NCBI GenBank assembly: GCA_024336345.1
Contig: JANFOG010000007.1
Location: 2,046,001-2,110,000 of the forward strand
DNA from: Mariannaea sp. PMI_226
Lineage: Eukaryota > Ascomycota > Sordariomycetes > Hypocreales > Nectriaceae
Reading direction: 5' to 3'
DNA length: 64,000 bases
Shown: positions 1-9,961 of the stretch, in pieces
Layout of the letters: every line of letters begins with the position of its first letter
Numbering within the stretch: the stretch's first letter is position 1
Position numbers and translations under genes: made by a program
Notes under the pieces: model-generated
What the model was told of the DNA's origin: nothing
Database searches by the model: none
Seen by the model: only the letters and a program-made list of their open reading frames with translations

Positions 1-834
1 GAACCTAGTCCCTGCAGGCAGTGCATTATGAGGATTTGTACTGCTGACATGATGCAGGAAATGGCGTTCAAGATGGTGTTGACTATAATCTCATCCATCT
101 GACAACGGGCAGAGATGCTAGCTAGTCATGAGAGTGCTACTATGGCACAGCCTGTGCCAGATGATCATACCTACTAGGTACCGACTATTAACATGGTCTA
201 ACTCGATTGCTCCGTCCAATCTGCATAGATCCATACAGTACCCGTCTAAAAGCCTACCAGATGATAGACTCTTGTAATTTTCGACAGGCTACTTTTATCT
301 GTGAGTCAAATTTGGAATAACCAGTGAACTCACTGTAGTACGTCACCAACCACCATTTCTACAACCAAGCTCTGACAAGTCAACCCATGAGGCAAGCCTA
401 GAGGCGCAAATGCTATCATCTTTCACTCATAAAAGAGCCCACAATATAATAGGCGTATTATTAACTAAGATCCTTCTCGTTCATGCCTGGTGCCACTGGG
501 ATAACCGATATGTCGATAATAGGTGGCGCCCCATTTCTCCATTCTGAGGCTCGGTTCCAGCTTTATTTACACAGCGTTGGTACCCCACTCCAAGCCGAGG
601 CCTCGCTAAAAGAAAACGTTCATCCACTCATTCACTCATTGACTACCAGCCAGCCTGCCTGACTACTGACGCCTAGGCCCCGGCCAACAAAAAACCCACC
701 CCCACTAGTTAGCCACCTAGCAAATTCACAATCATCAGACATCGACATCCTCATACAGTCTAAAAAAACAACGGGCCAAGCTTTCGAAATAGAACCCTTC
801 ACATCCCAACCATCAGATCAGCCAACCGGAGCAA
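1..834. other. Intergenic region, left edge; upstream of DOM34
   Basis: I see no coding region here: reading frames are short and broken. The last 230 bases become C/A-rich and purine-poor, as is usual for a fungal 5' leader, and run into the DOM34 start. The left part could hold the end of a neighbouring transcript outside the window. Confidence 0.5.
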
Positions 835-2360
835 ATGAAGCTAGTATCACGCAAGGTCCCGAAGGAGCTCGAGGAGGAGACCGTGTCTCTCATGCCCGAG
901 GATCCCGAAGATATGGTACGTTATCTCTCTCAATGTCAATCTCACACACTCTCTCTCTATCTCTACCTTATATCTCTCGTTCTCCAGCTTCTGTCTACCC
1001 CTCCCCCCCCCCTTTCCACCCCCTCGCCCCTCCATCTATCTCAGCCTTGTACCCCTCCACAGCTGCCGACTGGCTGGATTATCATCACCAACATGATACT
1101 CACCCGTCACTCAACCATGCCAATGCCTCATGGCGGCTGACATGTCCATAATTATTACTCCCTTCATCTATTATACCCATAAAACCCGTCACACGGACCC
1201 TTAATTGCTAACTTACCCACCCTCCCTTCCTCCTAAAGTGGCATGCCTACAACCTGATCCTACCGGGAGACATCATCCACGCCCACGCCATCCGCAAGGT
1301 CACCAGTGCCACAGCTACCGGCAGCTCCATCTCCGGCAGGGTCCATACCGATCTCGCCATCAAAGTCAAGAGCACCTTCTTTGACCCCGTCATCTCCTCC
1401 TTGCGTGTCTCTGGTACCGTCTGCGCGGAGAACCCCCACGTCAGCCTCGGCACCCATCATACTCTCGACCTCGAGGTCAACCGAGCCTTCACCGTCATCA
1501 AGCCCGATGGCTGGGACTCCATCGCAAAGGCCACTCTTCAGGAGGCTCTCGCCGACGACAAGGATGGCGCCCTAGCCGCGGTAGTTATGCAAGAAGGCCT
1601 CGCCAACATCTGCCTCATTACTCAGTTCCGCACAGTCCTCAAGGTCCGTGTCGAGAGCGTCATTCCCAAGAAGCGAGATCTTGCCTCGGAGCAGGACGCT
1701 GGCATGCGCCGCTTCTTCGAGAAGACCTTGTCCACTCTCCTCCGGACCATGGACTTTTCAGAGTCCCGCCCGGTGCTTCTCGCCAGCCCAGGCTTTGTTG
1801 CAACGGATTTCAAGAAGTACATTGCGAACCAGGGTCGAGACAAGGCCGACAAGGTTCTGGTAGCCGTCGCAAAGGAAGCTACGGTGGTACATTCTAACTC
1901 GGGTCACGTTCACAGCTTGAATGAGGTTCTCAAGAGTCCAGAAGTTCTGGCTAAGATGAAGGACATGAAGTTTTCACGGGAGACGCAGTACGTCGACCAG
2001 TTCTTTGATATGCTTAAGCTTGACGACGGCCGAGCCTGGTACGGAACTTCAGCTGTCGAAAAGGCTATCAACGATGGAGCCGTCGGGCCTGGTGGTGGCG
2101 TTCTCCTTGTCAACAACTCCTTGTTCCGGAGTAACGACCTGGCAACACGGAAAAAGTACGTCAGTCTGGTCGAGAAGGTCAGGGAAGATGGCGGTTTGGC
2201 GAGAATCTTGAGTAGTGACCACGAGAGTGGTCAACGTCTTAAGATGCTGGGAGACATTGCGGCTATTCTCAACTATCCGATTCTAGATCTCGACGATTCA
2301 GAGGACGAGGAAGAAGGTGACCATGGCCAAGAACCGAGAGAGAATGCAGAAGAGATATAG
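835..2360 (+). CDS. DOM34: DOM34/Pelota, ribosome rescue and mRNA surveillance factor
   Basis: Two exons, 835-915 and 1239-2360, join in phase 0 to give 400 residues, the usual Pelota length. The intron begins GTACGT and ends TCCTAAAG. The protein opens MKLVSRK, has the family motif PEDPEDMWHAYNLI across the splice, RVSGTV and LGTHHTLDLE in the N-terminal Sm-like domain, then VVMQEGLANICLIT at the start of the central eRF1-like domain. RAWYG, LLVNNSLFR and a highly acidic tail mark the C-terminal domain. The eRF1 GGQ motif is absent, as expected of Pelota. With Hbs1 it splits stalled ribosomes in no-go and non-stop decay in the cytoplasm. The upstream ATG region needs the splice, since the second exon alone lacks the conserved N-terminus. 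Confidence 0.95.
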
Positions 2361-3083
2361 TTTCGGCTTGAGGGGGATTCTACATAGTCAAGTAGAAGTT
2401 GTAATGAAATCCGTAAAACATTTCAATCGACGTTGTCTCGGTGAGCTTCTGAATATATCCACATATGGTCAATTACTAATGCCCCCTCACCAACACAGCT
2501 ACCCTACACTGATCCAACATTCCATCAACAACCCAACCGTCGGATGTGGTCACCTAAAATCCGATAACACCGGAAGTGTGATGCGTTTTTACTGGGCAAT
2601 TTACGAAAATGATACGCATTAATGATGAATTGCTGTTCGAAGACGTATGTTGTTTAAACGTGCAGCATGATATCATCGGTTTTTGGTGGCACTAAAACCG
2701 CCAACCCCACGCGTCGCAGGACCTCGAGCACACCATTGGTAGATTAGTTCAATGGGCATCGTCGGTTTCCGAGAGACTCTCATGCGATATTGAAGCTGAA
2801 GCGGAGGAATTTGTGAATATAAATTCCCTTGTTGTCAAAAGTTGCTGGATTGATCATCCCTGGACTGATCTCTGAAAAAAAGCATTACTCCCAGAGTTAC
2901 AAACCCTTCTGTTTTGCTTGGCCTTGGCGGAAGAAGACTAGGTTTCGAAGACTCTAGGCTCATTATCAATCAACCCCGCCCTCGACAACGAAGCCAGCTC
3001 AAGTCGCTCAATTCCTCCCCCCGCAATACGGATAGTGAAGATTTCATCCTATCACTCAAAGAAGCAGAATAGGCAAGCACAAG
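2361..3083. other. Intergenic region between DOM34 and aldo/keto reductase
   Basis: This holds the DOM34 3' UTR and the upstream region of the reductase gene. No reading frame here has family features; a frame of about 100 codons overlapping the DOM34 end has no recognisable content. Confidence 0.5.
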
Positions 3084-4219
3084 ATGGCTACCAATTTCAC
3101 TCTCCAGTCGGCATTCAAGCTCAACTCTGGCTTCTCTATGCCCAGGTTGGGTTTTGGAGTAGGCTCCCTCTCCCTCCTCCTTTGCTCTCACCCATGCCGG
3201 TAGGATATCTTGCTGACCAATGCGACCTACCTCGCAAATAGGTTTATCAAACGTGAGACCCTTTGCACTCATACATTCTGACTGGACGTGTTCCTAACAG
3301 TGAAACCTAATAGCCCTCTAGACCAGGCCACTGAAATCTGCAAGCAAGCCCTGCAGATTGGCTACCGTCATGTATGTCAAAGATAGTCATCCTTCCTCAC
3401 TCTCACGTGTTTCTCTCACTATGAGAACCTCTTTCCCGTCACCTTTCCCAAGATATTGACATTGTCCTTCTATCCTAGATCGACTCTGCCTCAGCCTACA
3501 GAAATCAGGGCCAAAGTGCTGCAGGCATCCCCGCCTCCGGCGTCCCCAGGTCCGAGGTCTTCTTCACGACCAAGGTCCCCAAGACCAAGTTCCCCCTCAG
3601 CTATGAAAACACCGTGAAGCTGGTGGAAATTGCGCTCGAGGAGACCAAGCTCGGCTACCTCGACCTGGTGCTCATCCATTCTCCCTACGGTGGTTCGGAG
3701 AATCGCAAAGGCGCATGGAGAGCGCTTGTTGAGCTGGTCGAGGCAGGCAAAGTGCGCTCTATCGGCGTATCCAACTACGGCGTGCACCATCTCGATGAAC
3801 TGGAGCAGTACATCAAGCAGCTTGAAGCAGAACGCGGCGGTCCCGGCAAGGGAGGCGTCATCTCGGTGGGACAATGGGAGGTCCATCCCTGGCTGACTCG
3901 GCCGGACATTGTAAAGTGGTGCAACGATCGAAACATTGCCGTCCAGGCCTACTGCCCTATTGTACGCGGCCAGCGTTTCGGCGATCCCAAGATCAAGGCC
4001 ATTGCAGAGAAGCACGGCAAGTCGGAGGCTCAGATTATGCTGCGCTGGAGCTTGCAACGTGGCTATGTCCCGCTGATCAAGAGCGTAACGCCATCGAGGA
4101 TTTTGGAAAACAGCCAGTTGTATGATTTCGAGCTTACAGAGGAGGAGGTCCAAGAGATCACCACGACCGACTACAGTCCCTGCGCTTGGGATCCCACTGT
4201 CGAGCCTCTCGAGAAGTGA
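3084..4219 (+). CDS. Aldo/keto reductase
   Basis: Four exons (3084-3158, 3242-3252, 3314-3371, 3479-4219) keep frame and give 294 residues, normal for the AKR superfamily. Exon 2 is only 11 nt. The catalytic tetrad is readable as Asp50 and Tyr55 (in IDSASAY), Lys80 (FTTK) and His115 (LIHSPYGG). Further family marks are GVSNYG, the strand SVGQWEVHPW, AYCPIVRG, and IKSVTPSRI with ENSQLYDFELT near the cofactor end. It should be a cytosolic NAD(P)H-dependent carbonyl reductase of the small-molecule AKR type; the substrate cannot be told. The first acceptor of intron 2 (CCTAACAG) would put a stop in frame, so I chose the next one (CCTAATAG), which restores the family sequence VYQTPLDQA. Confidence 0.93.
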
Positions 4220-4576
4220 GAGGCTAGGTTATACGATAATCACCAACTGCAGTTAAGAAAAATCGCACGCTACTTTGCCGATTCGAAAGGCATTTAATGG
4301 CATCTAATGAACTCCCGAACTTTCTGAAAAGAAAACCAATCGTGTTGTTACATCTATGTCGCTTTTGCTGTTGATCCGCCTGAATAAGTGATTTGTTATC
4401 ACGTGACCGCGTTTCCACTTCGTGTTGATGCTTTGGGACGTGAACGCGTCAGTTCGGTCGCGACAGCTCAATACAGTCATATGCCTCAACGTTCTCGCTG
4501 CCACGAATCTACTTGTGCCCCTCCCGTTTCTGTGTGTTTGAATCGATAAAAAAACCGATCAGATGACGCCGCTCCG
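4220..4576. other. Intergenic region before the coiled-coil protein
   Basis: It contains the reductase 3' end and the promoter of the next gene. An upstream ATG at 4563 is in another frame from the chosen start at 4577. I see no gene. Confidence 0.5.
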
Positions 4577-6433
4577 ATGCTCGGGCAGAGAACGTTTACG
4601 CTCATCCCGCAACATCCCGGCCGAAATGACTCCTCTGAGGTCGCCCGGCCTATGACCTCGAAACAGGCCCGAGAAGCCTACAAAGCCGCCAGTCGTGGAC
4701 CGCGGCTCTCCCGTATCGAGCGAATTAAGCAGGAAAGAGCCGAAAAGGAACGCATCCGGAAGGAGTTTGAAAAGGAAAAGGCCTCCGCAAAGGCCAAGGC
4801 CGCGAGGGAAAGGAAGAAGGGAAAAGAACTCGCAGAGCGGGAGGAGAAGCGGAAGAGGGGATTACCTCTCGTTACAGTTCGACCGAGCCAGGATACAATA
4901 TCCAGATTTATTTGCGGTAATGGGATTACCAGAAAGAGAGATGCGCAGGGGGAACAGGTGAAGGCAAAGGAGGTGGAGGAGCAAGTAACAGACCAACCAC
5001 ATTCGAATTCCTTGTCGAAACTGGACGATATTATGGAAGATGAGGATGAAGGAGAAGAGGAAGAAGAAGAAAAAAAGGCAAAGGATGAGGAAGAAGATGT
5101 GGACCATGCGCAGGACTTGAAAACTGGTCCTTTCTGTCCAACACCAGCGGTAGAGATGCAAAACACCAACAATGAAGCAAATGATTCAAAGGAAGGCGGG
5201 GAAGAAGAAGCTGATGGATCCCCCGAGGATCTCTTTACCTCATTCTCTTCACCTGCAGTGCAGCCGGAGAAACTTGCTGCAGAGAAGGATCTCATTGACG
5301 ACGATGTGGACTTGGACGACTTGGATGATGACTTCGAGGAGGACCTCGCACTGGAAATGTTGGAAGTTGTGGAGGCGAGTGTCAAGCGGGCGGCTATAAA
5401 GAATGCCCAGGACATCGCCCAAGACAACGACCAGCAGCCCCGCCAAGACTTCAAGCCTGGCATCACTCGATATGAACAGGATCTTGGTCTCAGCAAACAC
5501 GCTGCAATGGCTCCTCCACCAAGACCATCTGCGATTAAGCCCGTTCCGGATCACCCATCATCTTCAATCTCACCACCACGCCAAGCGCCTCCCCTCAGCA
5601 CCCAAGCAATTCTCTTCAATTTTGACGACTTCTTCCCCTCGGCATCTCAACAAGCTCGCGAGCTGGAAGAGGACTTTTCAGAAGACGAGAGGCCTGCCGC
5701 GCCACCCCCTCCAATGCAGCCGGCGAAGGAACTAGACACCCCTGAGCCGTCGCTCCCACAGCCAAGGGCTGAGTCACCCTCACCCCCGCCCCGACGCTTC
5801 TTTACCTCCTCGGGCTCACATGAACTCATGTCTCTTGCGCTGCAGCGAAGTCGGCGCTCTGCGGAGCTTGAAAAAGTGCAACAAAGAGATCGAATGCGAA
5901 TCCAACCTAGTGTGGTGGAACCTCCTCCTCGCAAGGTGGTGAAGGAGGAGCCAAGACCAAAGTTAACAACAACAGGTCCTCACATAAATACACCTAAACC
6001 GGGTCCCAAGCCCATTGTGAAAGCTCAAACACTCTCCAACAAACCGGTAAATAGACAACAAATGTCAGAACACCCCGCAAAATTGGGTCATCTGGTGGAC
6101 AAAAGCAAAATGAGGGCAGCACCCTCACCGCTACCAACTACACATGCCAAGGTGATGCCTGGGATGCCCAAGATGGCACATGCGAACTCCACTATGAGAC
6201 CAATCATAAAGCAAAGCGAGGGGAATCTGGCGCTGAGCCACTCCAACATCCCCCCCGCGCAGATTCCTCCAACGGCGAAGAAGGGCACAACGGAGAACAA
6301 GGAGAACATACGACCAATAACACTGATGCTATCACTCAACAACCAGAACCAGGAACCGCCGAGTGCCTCGCAGGAAACAGACTACGGAGGCGGCGACTGG
6401 ATCGACGAGATAGCATCAGAGCTGATGATTTGA
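4577..6433 (+). CDS. Unknown protein with basic coiled coil, PIP-box-like motif and acidic stretch
   Basis: A single-exon frame of 618 residues with no family I can name. Residues about 45-100 are a Lys/Glu/Arg-rich helix likely to form a coiled coil. It is followed by RPSQDTISRFI, where QDTISRFI fits the PCNA-binding pattern Q-x-x-[ILM]-x-x-aromatic except that the last position is Ile. A long acidic stretch follows (E/D-rich around 150-180, DDDVDLDDLDDDFEEDL around 240-255). The rest is Pro/Ser-rich and disordered, with FDDFFPS near 350, and ends in DYGGGDWIDEIASELMI. Composition suggests a nuclear DNA- or chromatin-associated protein; this is inference. The order differs from CAF-1 p150 and the winged-helix end is missing. 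The start at 4577 is the first ATG in frame. Confidence 0.75.
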   Translation: MLGQRTFTLIPQHPGRNDSSEVARPMTSKQAREAYKAASRGPRLSRIERIKQERAEKERIRKEFEKEKASAKAKAARERKKGKELAEREEKRKRGLPLVTVRPSQDTISRFICGNGITRKRDAQGEQVKAKEVEEQVTDQPHSNSLSKLDDIMEDEDEGEEEEEEKKAKDEEEDVDHAQDLKTGPFCPTPAVEMQNTNNEANDSKEGGEEEADGSPEDLFTSFSSPAVQPEKLAAEKDLIDDDVDLDDLDDDFEEDLALEMLEVVEASVKRAAIKNAQDIAQDNDQQPRQDFKPGITRYEQDLGLSKHAAMAPPPRPSAIKPVPDHPSSSISPPRQAPPLSTQAILFNFDDFFPSASQQARELEEDFSEDERPAAPPPPMQPAKELDTPEPSLPQPRAESPSPPPRRFFTSSGSHELMSLALQRSRRSAELEKVQQRDRMRIQPSVVEPPPRKVVKEEPRPKLTTTGPHINTPKPGPKPIVKAQTLSNKPVNRQQMSEHPAKLGHLVDKSKMRAAPSPLPTTHAKVMPGMPKMAHANSTMRPIIKQSEGNLALSHSNIPPAQIPPTAKKGTTENKENIRPITLMLSLNNQNQEPPSASQETDYGGGDWIDEIASELMI

Positions 6434-6438
6434 TACGA

Positions 6439-6456
6439 ACACACACACACACACAC
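6439..6456. repeat. (AC)n dinucleotide repeat
   Basis: Nine AC units directly after the stop codon of the preceding gene, in its presumed 3' UTR; ACACAC recurs at about 6473-6480. Confidence 0.9.
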
Positions 6457-7508
6457 TGAGCACATCGAGTTTACACACACATACCCCGAAACGCCATGAT
6501 GAATCCACTTTCTTGTGTTTCTTTTCCCCTTTATCTTACGTTTCTATTTTTCCTTTTCTTTTTTTTTTGTCTTGCATGATTGGGACAGAATATGGGGAGA
6601 CATGGAACATGAAGCTGTCGGAATGAATAGGTTCGGGGAGTTTATCTTTTCTTTTTCTTTTCGTCTTTGTTTCTTAGCTTTCAGTTGGGCCATGGCATTT
6701 TGCACAAACTCTGGTAGATGATGCTCTCATGCGCCTCGCAGCGTTGGCGGTTGGTTCTGATTTTCCTCGTACCTTTTTTGTTAGAAGCTGTTCTCCTAGC
6801 GAGTTTATGAAATATGAACTGTGAGGCCTGGTGATGTGGGCTTTCACGCATGATACGATACAATATCTCTCCCGCATATCACAATAGTGTATTAGATCCC
6901 ATACAGCACATTCGAGTCCTGCTAGTAGTTGGTAGCGATTTCTCATCGTTGAGGTACCGAATATGTGACTTTCTCTGGCATCTCAATAGGCTTCTCATCA
7001 TCTCTTGAATGACGGCAACCAAGCAATACTATCTTGTTACCATCACTCTCTTTGAACCCCACCCCGCCTCTTTGCAAGCATGTCTCTGCCGAATGGGAAA
7101 AGGAAGAAAAGATTATGTCTTTGAAGGACGCTTCTCATCAATCTCAGGCACTCTGTCCCTCTCTCATGATCGCCAGAACGAAAAGTGTCGAGCATCAGGT
7201 GTCTAATCAACGCCTTCACAACCTAGGTAAGAAGAAAAAATGTCAAGAAAATAACCAACGAAGAATAAATGTCTATTCATCAGTCAAAAGCATCCAAAAA
7301 CGCCATTGTATTTCCCTATACCTATGCTTATAACTCCCCTCCCAAAAACCTCCCTTCCTTCCCAACCCATTTCCCATCCCATTGCGTATCATTATAATTC
7401 ATCACGTCGTCACAGAATTTTGCCCATCCGGTGTTTCTTCTCAACTGAGAATAAGACAAAACCCAACCGCCCCGAGATCACGGAAAAAAAAAAGAAGGCA
7501 GCACTGAT
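6457..7508. other. Intergenic region between convergent genes
   Basis: Pyrimidine-rich 3' sequence of the upstream gene, then sequence preceding the last exon of the minus-strand RING-like gene. Frames of 60-100 codons occur on both strands but show no motif or coding character. The frame at 7306-7677 on the plus strand is antisense to the RING-like exon. Confidence 0.45.
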
Positions 7509-8710
7509 TCATAGGAAAATGCCAACCCATTCACCCTTGGGGCCTACTCTCGTGTCACACCCGTCCACGGCGCATCGAAGCTCACTGGGAGAATCTGTGC
7601 CGCCGGGGCTGCGAAAGCCAGTGCCCCTGGAACTTGTCTTTTTGGGTCTGCGGTGTTCGAAACAGTCTGCACAGTAAACCTGAAAAAAAAGAAGTTGTTA
7701 GTTTACGGGGAGTTGCTGGGGTAGGTTTCATCAACACCAAAACGTACATGGCCACACTTCTTTAGAGCCCAGAAATGGTGCTCTCCTGGTGCTCTTTTCC
7801 GTTTCTTGCTGCCAGTAGGAGTCGTTGGTGCGGCGGGCGTCGGATCGTAGGCCAGCTCCTCATTGCAGGCGGGGCAAACGACAATGGATTCCGACTCATC
7901 GTTGGGATCGGCGCAGGTGTTCCGTGTGAAGCCCTCTCGGGCGGCGGGAACCTGCTCCATCGGTGGTCTTGGGGTCGCAACCCGGGCAAAGGCTGTTCTT
8001 GAAATGTCGAGTTGCGGTTGGGGAAACCCTAGGAAGCCGGCGCCAATGAGGCCGGCGAATCTTCTTGTCAGGCCGTAGGCGAGCTGGGGCACCGCACCAG
8101 CAGTTTCCTGGGAGACGGGCACTGAGCTGATGAACTCGAGCTCAATGAGCTCGTCGTCGCGGTTCTGCCGTGCGGAGGCGGAGGCGGTGGCGCCAGTCCT
8201 GCTTCTCGTGGAATCAGATGGTCTTGTTTGCTCGGGGGAGTCAGCCGTCAGGTCAATAACGCCGGTCGAGCTGGCAAAGAAGGTGCTGTCGCTGCGTGAC
8301 AGGCGGGGCGGCGAGATGCGTTGCGAATTTGTCCTTCGAGGGTTCCTACTGCTGGCGTTGGAGGACTGAGAGTGTTGTTGGTGGTGTTGGTGGTGGTGAT
8401 GGTGATGGTGCCTATTCGGTATCGAACGCCGTTCTTGCACGGGCGAGTCGGGCTCTGTCGTCAGGTCGATGATGGGGCTTTCAGTTTGCGTTTGCGCGGA
8501 GCGTTCGTTTCGTCGAGTCGTTCTCGTTGTATGATGAGTCGTCCGCGTTGTCGTTGTCGTTCTTGTAAAGACGATGGGGGGAGCCCGTCGTTGTGGTGGC
8601 ATGTTGTTGGAGTTGCTCGCACCCGAAACCCCGGGCTGGGACGAGCCCGTCGTCGGGGTGGATTGATCATCGTCGAGGAAGATGAGAGAACTGTTCCCAA
8701 AGGGATTCAT
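7509..8710 (-). CDS. RING-like zinc protein with SUMO-interacting motifs
   Basis: Two exons (8710-7748 and 7679-7509), joined in phase 0 across a 68-nt intron GTACGT..TTCAG, give 377 residues. The zinc motif is split by the intron: Cys279-x2-Cys282, then Cys319-Gly-His321 in exon 1, and Val-Tyr-Cys324-x2-Cys327 with Cys357-x4-Cys362 in exon 2, ending GEWVGIFL. Two hydrophobic-core motifs with acidic flanks, PIIDLTTEPD and GVIDLTADSPE, look like SUMO-interacting motifs, so a SUMO-targeted ubiquitin-ligase-like nuclear role is plausible (inference). The middle is disordered, Ser/Arg/Thr-rich, with a run of seven histidines. The N-terminus starts MNPFGNSS; a TTG codon 12 nt upstream is in frame but unlikely to be used. 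Confidence 0.85.
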
Positions 8711-9961
8711 GCCGAATAACAATGAAGGAAGGGGCCTCGATGGCTATTTATGTGCGGAGGATATATGTTACTACTGGAGGTGGTGGCAATCTCAGGTCGT
8801 TGGAGCTCCCCAGAGTCATGGAAAGGATGGAGGATGACAGAAACAGCGTCGAAAGGCAAGCAGTCAGCCAGATAGGCAGCGTCGATTATTCGGTAGTGTT
8901 GTTGCGACGAGACCAAGAGCTCCTCCCCGTTATCCAAATCCCACCCAAGGCACCGTCGCTGGACTGGGTCAAGAGGGTCGAGAGGCCAGTAAGGCTCGGT
9001 GCCTAGCGAGGAGAGAACGACGCCGTGCTGGGGGGAACGCAGGTGATGGTGTCGTGTAGAGGCCGAAGGCTCGGTGGCCAGTGGTCCACCAGAGGCACAG
9101 GAAGACGAGATGGAGGACGCGGTGACGTTTGATCCCTAGACGGTGGCGAGAGGGAGAGAGCGGCGTGGTCTTGGACGAGAAGGGAAGATGAAAGGATTGA
9201 AACACGGATAAGATTCGACCTGGATTGTTAGTTGGGAGTAACGTGGTTTGTCTTCTGGCTGCAGCCTTGGGGATAAAAAGGCGATAAGAGGATAGCCTAT
9301 TGCTTATGTGCTGTGGGCAGATCCGAAGGCGTCTGATAACTAGAAAGTCGTTCCGGCACGTACCCCGCTAAGCGCGGATCCTCGTGCGCTGGGTCGCTCG
9401 GGATGCTCAGTCAGGCAAATACCTAATAGGGTAGATTTTGTCGATTCCGCTGCCCGTTTGAAATGGTGCCGGGAGGGCGTTAATAATACGGCAAGCTCAT
9501 TTGCCACCATTCAACGACGTCCATCCATCTTCCTCCTTCAGTAACTTGCACATTACCAAGATGGAGTAATTAAACGACACAAATTACTACATCCTTTCAC
9601 GCACCTTTCTTTATACCGAGTACGCACGCCCTCAATATCCATACACCTTGTGAATATTTCCTCATTTGGCGTAAAATATAAAAAAAAACCATTCCCGTGT
9701 TAATTTCTGGCCAGCCCATCGACCAATCAATCAATCTTCCAGGCCCTTTAATTGTACAACGATTAAATTCCAAAACGGTTGCTTTCTTTCGAACATCTTG
9801 CCGTCCATTCTCCAACTTTATTCTCCTCTCCCCGCCCCCTTGCCTTCTCTTCCCTTCCTCTCCGCTCCCTCCAGAATACCCGTCCATAGTTCTTTATATG
9901 ATATAAAAACCAAAGCAAATCAAAACAACCCCTTCCCTTTTCCACGTTGAAAGAACATGTT
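8711..9961. other. Upstream region of the RING-like gene and 3' side of PRP19
   Basis: No supported gene. Reading frames up to 95 codons are present on both strands between 8720 and 9210 but have no family features. The 9500-9960 part is A/T- and pyrimidine-rich and probably includes the PRP19 3' UTR. Confidence 0.45.

Noticed and set aside
3491..4153. 220-codon minus-strand frame over the aldo/keto reductase
   Set aside because: Antisense shadow of a clear AKR gene.
4678..5496. 272-codon minus-strand frame inside the coiled-coil gene
   Set aside because: It is a serine-rich shadow of the acidic plus-strand protein, with no start context or motif of its own.
4577..6433. Identity as CAF-1 p150 (Cac1) because of the KER, PIP and acidic order
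   Set aside because: The order of PIP and KER differs and no conserved C-terminal winged-helix sequence is present.
7306..7677. Plus-strand frame of 123 codons
   Set aside because: It is antisense to the second exon of the RING-like gene, which has zinc ligands and a family tail.
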